DNA of 64,000 bases, from positions 35,382,979-35,446,978 of the forward strand of contig OX463780.1 in the NCBI GenBank assembly GCA_949825025.1, in the 5' to 3' direction. The position numbers and the translations under genes were made by a program. The stretch is from Siphlonurus alternatus. Its lineage: Eukaryota; Arthropoda; Insecta; Ephemeroptera; Siphlonuridae. The notes beneath the pieces are model-generated. The model was given only the letters and a program-made list of their open reading frames with translations. It did no database searches and was not told the origin of the DNA. Numbering within the stretch: the stretch's first letter is position 1; each line of letters begins with the position of its first letter. Shown one piece after another: positions 46,937 to 64,000 of this stretch.

Positions 46937-49267
46937 GTGTCTTTCCAATTTCTTTCTGTGATGAATATTATACCTCAACAAAATATAATATATTATATAC
47001 GTGTGCGTACTTCATTGTAACCTTCATGTGGAAATAAATTGTTGTATATTCAAATAAACGAAATAAAAAATACTAAATCGTTGTTTAAAAAAAGGGCTTT
47101 AATTTATACTATTACATTTTCGATACAGCATGATATATTAAATTTAATAAGAGAAAAAAAATTGATAATGAAAGAAGGCTACTTGTGTATTAATGTATTC
47201 GTGTTATGTAGGTTCTATATTATAATATATAGATAAAGTGATGAAATTCATTACCATCGTCATTTTTAATATGCAATTAGTAGAAACAAACAATTTTCTG
47301 TCATAATTTTATTTAATTGCTACAGCTCTATTATATTTTGGTATATCTAGAATATCGAGGTCATAAAACGTGATCTCGATGAGATTTTACATTATTAGAA
47401 CAAAGAATTATCAGAGAAAAGATATGGTATTCCGTGGAATTATCTTTGAAAACAGCTATATAGTCATAGTTGGTTTTTTAAAGGAATCAGAAATGAAGTG
47501 CGAGAGAGTAAAAAAAAAAAAAAGAGTAGAAAGTTTTTTACTAAAGGTCACATGCAATTAATTTGGTCATTTTGGTGACGTGACAGCTGATCCGGGACGA
47601 GGCACGCTTCCAAGAGCCACCCTCACAGCGGACGGCACGCACATCATAATCAATGCAGTTGGCGCGAACCCTCGAGTGCCATGATTTGTCCGCAGTGCGA
47701 CGTCGCCGCTAGCCTCAGCTGAGTTTGATCTACGATGACACCGACCTGGTGACGTCACTACATCATGTTACAAGTTTTTGATTTATTTCAATTTATTCGA
47801 GTGCATATGATTCGCATTTAAAAAAATAAATTTAAGTTGTTTATATTTTAAAATACAACGATTTGAATTGTTTTTATTTTCAAAAATAATGTTGATTCAT
47901 TTAATAATACTTTTAATGTACTGTACACAGTATAATATGAGGTAAGAACAAAAAGAAGTTAACTTTAACATATTTTTCCAACGCACAGCTAGAGTGTAGA
48001 AAACAAAAAAGTTCAAATTTACTACTTCTTACATGATTTTCGCAACCGTATGATTAATATATGCACTTGATGTATTTTAAAAATATTGTAACTGTATAAT
48101 ATATTTAGTGAAGAATGCGACAAAGAATTAAGATAAAGGGATTAAAGGGTGTTAATTTTTAGCAAATAAAATTTTGCTCCCACTGCTGCAACCCGCTTCA
48201 CTTACTGGTTCAACAAGTTGCATACATTTTTTCATTAATAAATGTTACAGGTTAGTTTTGCAGTCATGTGATTCAAATGAATATAATATATTCCTTACAT
48301 TTTATAATGCAATCCTATCTAAATCATATCAGTGAGGATTGAGAATATTTTAATGTTTACTGAGAGTAAATTTTTATTTGAAGGAAATTGAAACTTTTTG
48401 GGGGGGGAACGGGGGGAAAGATTGAACTGCCATTATATAATATATGTTTCATAACTATAAGGCGGTTGCATGAGCAACGCAATCAGTCTACTTTACGGGG
48501 CTGAATGAAAACATACGCGCGTAGGCCGCCAAGATGGAGTATTGGTAGAGAACTCTGCATACAGGCAAAAGATTAAAAAAGAATCATTACAAATTATTTA
48601 AAATGAAAATAAAAAATGTGAGGTAAACAAAATGTTTAAAATAATATTTACAAACTTTATTATACTTTATACAAATATTTTCTTTGCAACAAGATTGAAA
48701 ATTATGAATTGTTTCATTTGCTTTTTCAATTAATTTAACATTGCTATGTCTTCTACTTTTTATCAATGAACAAAGCCTGGGGACGATCCACACACGTGCA
48801 TCATTGCACTGGGTGGAAAGCAAGACGAATTTATGAATTTGCCAGAGGTCCTGAAGATCTTCAATATTCCGGAAAAAAATGCATAAAATTTGTTAAGATA
48901 TAGTATAGCATTTATAAGCTACTTTTTATTTAAAATTTTAACTCAATCGAGTACTGTTTAATATAAGATGTTTTTTCTACTCATTAAATTCTATAACGTG
49001 TCCTAAGAATTGTAATTCCATTAAATTTTTTTTTCCACAATAAATATTATTATGTTCTATTATTATATGCTCTATTATTATGCTATGTATTTTTTTCTAT
49101 AAGATACTGCAAGCAGAATATAAAGTATTATATATTTTTATTAAGAAATATAATTTGAATTCTAGATAGCAACAATCTTGATTTTAGAAGTTATAAGTGC
49201 TAGCAATTAAAAGCCAATAGCTTATCTATTAGGCACTTGAACTGCATGGACACCAGCAGGTGATAAA

Positions 49268-49335
49268 AATATATATAGGCGGCCAAGGATCTCTTCAATA
49301 GCTTTACTCGGACTTCCACGTCAAGGATTTAAGAG
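49268..49335 (+). promoter_or_regulatory. Candidate promoter and noncoding first exon of the aminopeptidase gene
   Basis: TATATATAGG at 49268-49278 is followed ~25 bp later by CTCTTCAATAG (possible initiator) and a short exon-like segment ending AAGAG|GTAAGA at 49335. A matching acceptor TTCCAGTTCCAG lies just upstream of the ATG at 51098. Inferred only. Confidence 0.4.
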
Positions 49336-49360
49336 GTAAGAGGCAATTTTTTAAATATAA

Positions 49361-50032
49361 TTTAAAGTAGAGTGAGCGATTTCATTTTTTTGAATATTTT
49401 ATTTTCTAAAAATAGTTTAACTCTCCTTCTATTGAGAAATGAAAATTAAAATATTCCATCTTAAATAGCTTCACCACAAAAAATTCCAAAAGTTGGTGAT
49501 TTTTATGCCTTTAACATGCATCTTCATGGAACAGAAAACAGCTTTTTACTCCAACTTCGTCTGAACTATGGTACGCCAATTAAAAAATACGTACGTAATC
49601 TACAGTATGATGATTTTTTTAAAGGATTTTCAAATAAAAAAAATTTTACGGAGCCGTTTTTCCGGAAAAAAATCTTGAAAATCCTTATGGGAATTAACCC
49701 GCAAAAATTTCAATATCTTTTTTCGGCAAAACGGCTCCGTAAAAAAAAAAAAAAATTATTTGCAAATCCATTAAAGAATTCATCATAGATTACGTACGTA
49801 TTTTTTAATTGGTACCATAGTTCAGACGAAGTTGGAGTAAAAAGCTGTTTTCTGTTCCATAAGGATGTATGTTAAAGGCCTCAGAAACACCAACTTTGGG
49901 AATTTTCTGTGGTTAAGATATTTGAGATGGAATTTTTTGGTTTTCATTTCTCAATAGAACTTAGAAGGCAGGTTAAAATATTTTTAGAAAATAAAATATT
50001 CCAAAAAATGAAATCACTCACTTTACTTTAAA
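49361..50032. mobile_element. Palindromic MITE, TTAAAGTAGAGTGAG family, copy 2
   Basis: Fold-back with mirror point near 49700 (ACGGAGCCGTTTTTCCGG and the complement of its left part). Same family as 19594-20303. It sits in the presumed first intron of the aminopeptidase gene. Confidence 0.75.
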
Positions 50033-50166
50033 GACGTTATGTAGAGATTTAGTAAAAGAAGCCACTCTAAACATTTTTAATTGATACTAATATATAGTAG
50101 TCTTAGTAGTTCATTAGTCATTACTAGAAGTGATAACAGGCAAAAAAAAAAATCGTATGCTATATT

Positions 50167-50168
<2 letters not shown>

Positions 50169-50262
<94 letters not shown>
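50169..50262. repeat. (TA)n microsatellite
   Basis: About 94 bp of TA repeats. A second long tract lies at 50766-50883. Confidence 0.95.
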
Positions 50263-50264
<2 letters not shown>

Positions 50265-50790
50265 TGTATATATATTATAAGCAGAAGCTTCGCTGATAAT
50301 TAAAAACTAATGAAATTACGTGTCAGCTGGCATTACACGTTATAATTTTTACTTACAATAAAACTTACACTCCATTTGTTTTGTATTGATATATCAAATT
50401 TTCTTGCAAGGAAAAATTGTATGCAAAATTGTATCGTGTAATACAGGCTTAATTACTGAAAGTTTAAAAGTTAAAAATTGTAAAATATGTTTCTGTACTC
50501 TGAAGCTTTAATATTATTATTATAAAATACCTGTACGCTAAAAAGCAACAATTATATAATACAAAATATAAAGAGGTTATACCTTCACTTTGAAATTTCA
50601 TGCTTTTGGTACATGGTACATGTGCACAATTTTATGAGACCTACTCAAAAACTACTTAAAATTAATTAAACTATATTGGGTGTAAAACAATTATCTGATT
50701 TAAAATTTTGTTTTAATGGAGATATTAATAATAAAAGTGAATTTATGCACAATTTATATATTAATATATATATATATTATATATAATATA

Positions 50791-50887
<97 letters not shown>

Positions 50888-51097
50888 AGATTTAATAAGA
50901 CCTATTGATAATTTATTGAATTTGAAACTTCCATGGCAGCTATAAAATAATAATAAATATTACAGTACTATCACTACTATTATTCATGGGGATGAGAAAG
51001 TGAATACTTACAATAATATATATTTTTATATAATTATATATTATATTTTTTAACAGTAAAAATATTTCCAGTTCCAGGAATTACCATTTAAAACGCA

Positions 51098-62286
<11,189 letters not shown>

Positions 62287-62699
62287 AGATCAGTGATGGA
62301 TCGCTGTTGTATTTTGTTTCTTAAGAGATATATTGTGCTTTTCTTCTTATTTTTTTTTAATATGAAATAAAATAATTATTCTTGGAATATTTTGCCACGT
62401 TTCTTTCCGATAATTATATTATATAGCATAATATAATTAATATGTTAAAAGCAATTTTTTATATTTTTGCTTGGAATAAAATAAAAACTTTATATGGATA
62501 TTTTGTGGTTATAAGATAAGAACTAACAATTGTAAAAATTTGTGAGTATAAAAACCACATTGTTATAATGTATCATTCGTGTGAAATTTTAATGCTCTAG
62601 CTCTTCAGTTTGATATTAGTATTCAACATTAAGTAAATAAATGCAAATAACATCGTCACATCATTTGAATGTTATACCCTTATAGAGAGGAAACCAGTC

Positions 62700-63700
62700 A
62701 CCAGGAAAGCTTTTATTTCACAATATTTTCTACGCAAATATTTATTATTTGGGATTGCAAAGGATTAAAAATACTAAAAAATAGCAAGAAAGTCTTTGTA
62801 AAATGTAATAGTTTATTATAAAATATTTAATTTTAAAAATAGATAAAGATTATAACAGATAAAACACTGACACAGAATGTTTAGTAAATGATCTGATCAT
62901 TCTCACAACCATCTTCGGGTTTGCAGACCACATTTACCAAGTTCACACTATTTATGTGGTGAAACAACATCAAATTTCTTCAGATGCTCTTACTTTAGAA
63001 TCTGATTAAAATTTTTGGATTATATAACAGAATATAAAGTTCTTGAAATAAGTAACATAAAGCATTAAAAAGGTAGTATTTCTCAAACACGTTTCGTAAT
63101 CCTGCTGCAAACAATATATATAAAGTTACTTAATATATATTTAGCATTGACCTATATATTATCAACTATAAAAACAGACATTTTTTAAAAAAAAGGGGAA
63201 AAAAACATGATAAAATATCACATTTTAATTAATATAAAAATATATTATCATTTATATGGATAATCTTTGCAGAGTGAATTTTTAAATCCCAAAATTATTT
63301 CATACGATACCATGCTTTTCGTATATACACTAAAATTATCATAAATTACAAAAAAAGGAAGTCTGACACTTATGTCAGTATCAGTGTGCTATACAAAGAA
63401 AACGCATTGAAAATAATGATTGAATAAAAACTTGGCACAATTACATGCAGGTAATTAATGGTGGTATCACAAAAATACCATATTGCTAACAAGCAAGTGT
63501 AATAAGATATAAGAGACCAGATAGACTATAGCACAGATTACTTTCATACTGATAACATCTCTATAATTAAGTTTTTACAGCATCATTTAAGCAACAGTAG
63601 TTAATCTATACAGCATTGCAACTGAGAATTTGATGTACAATCTCACAGATGAAAACTCAATAAGTGTGTTGTAATAGTTACATGGCTTTACGCCATACAA
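62700..63700. other. AT-rich stretch without recognisable gene
   Basis: No coding or structural signal stands out. It may include the 3' untranslated region of the possible gene at 63767-63839. Confidence 0.4.
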
Positions 63701-63766
63701 GTGACTGTCCACCAGCTGGTTTATAATATGTGGGCAGTGAAGTTGTCTCGTCCAATCACGTCTTCC

Positions 63767-63839
63767 AGCGAAATTCACGTCTGGCTCTGAGCTTGTTTCT
63801 GGCCCCACGTTCTGTAGCACTTCTCCGCCTCGTCTCTGC
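63767..63839 (-). CDS. Possible last exon of an unknown minus-strand gene (partial)
   Basis: After the acceptor-like TTCAATTTGCAG (minus strand) an open frame reads DEAEKCYRTWGQKQAQSQT and stops at TGA. Two other frames are also open for a while, so the frame is uncertain. The gene would continue right of the window. Not recognised. Confidence 0.25.
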
Positions 63840-64000
63840 AAATTGAACTTACGTAAGGTACTGCATCCTTTTAGTTACTTAGTTTGCATTGAAAGTTAAA
63901 AAAAAAAAAATGGTAAGTATAGGCTTGCTAATTTGCCATTAGTTGTCCGAGATCAAAGAATAGATAGAAACGCGTTCAGGAAACGATCAGGATTTTATTC

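Larger units (their letters stand above)
43985..49260. other. Noncoding interval between the transposon and the aminopeptidase gene
   Basis: No supported gene. It contains a MITE (45793-46202), a 15-bp perfect hairpin at 46706-46742 (CAGGGCTAATCCTCC with its complement), (TA)n at 46757-46934, and a short GC-rich island at 47567-47760 of unknown nature. Confidence 0.5.

Noticed and set aside
46757..47020. Long Tyr/Ile ORFs over (TA)n tracts, also at 50081-50296 and 56149-56547
   Set aside because: Translation of simple repeats.
47567..47760. GC-rich island considered as an exon or promoter
   Set aside because: No splice sites of matching phase and no recognisable protein. Left as unexplained.

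Overview
The window is animal nuclear DNA: AT-rich and intron-rich, with conserved GT-AG splice sites, long (TA)n runs and many palindromic DNA elements. Two host genes can be followed exon by exon. One encodes an M1 aminopeptidase with a signal peptide and a C-terminal GPI-anchor-like tail, an architecture common in arthropods. An arthropod or other invertebrate is likely, but the species cannot be fixed from the sequence.

Layout. 1-2906: a near-perfect inverted repeat (arms ~1.35 kb) bounded by, and internally carrying, one terminal motif. 2970-3256: about 14 copies of a TTACAATTGTAA palindrome spaced ~21 bp apart. 3257-9157: a young LTR retrotransposon on the minus strand with two 1,373-bp LTRs, a primer site, a polypurine tract and one gag-like ORF but no pol. 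The gag stop codon is overlapped by a canonical -1 frameshift signal leading into a second, very basic frame. 9158-13400: repeats and decayed MITEs. 13914-28234: an 11-exon minus-strand gene (911 aa) for a chromodomain protein with an N-terminal zinc finger; most of its longer introns carry palindromic MITEs. 28493-43984: a ~15.5-kb PIF/Harbinger-like DNA transposon with 44-bp inverted termini. It holds a plus-strand zinc-finger/MYB-SANT gene and a convergent minus-strand DDE transposase gene with one frameshift, and it is loaded with later insertions. 44-49 kb: noncoding repeats. 49.27-62.29 kb: the plus-strand aminopeptidase N-type gene (15 coding exons, 970 aa, probably one upstream noncoding exon), with an antisense LINE reverse transcriptase and large (TA)n tracts in its introns. 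The right edge may hold the last exon of another minus-strand gene.

No functional link between the chromodomain gene and the aminopeptidase is visible. The mobile elements dominate. The two transposon genes belong to one bracketed element, and the LTR element looks like a recent gag-only derivative that would need pol functions in trans. All exon models come from reading frames, phases and splice consensus by eye, without transcript or homology searches.
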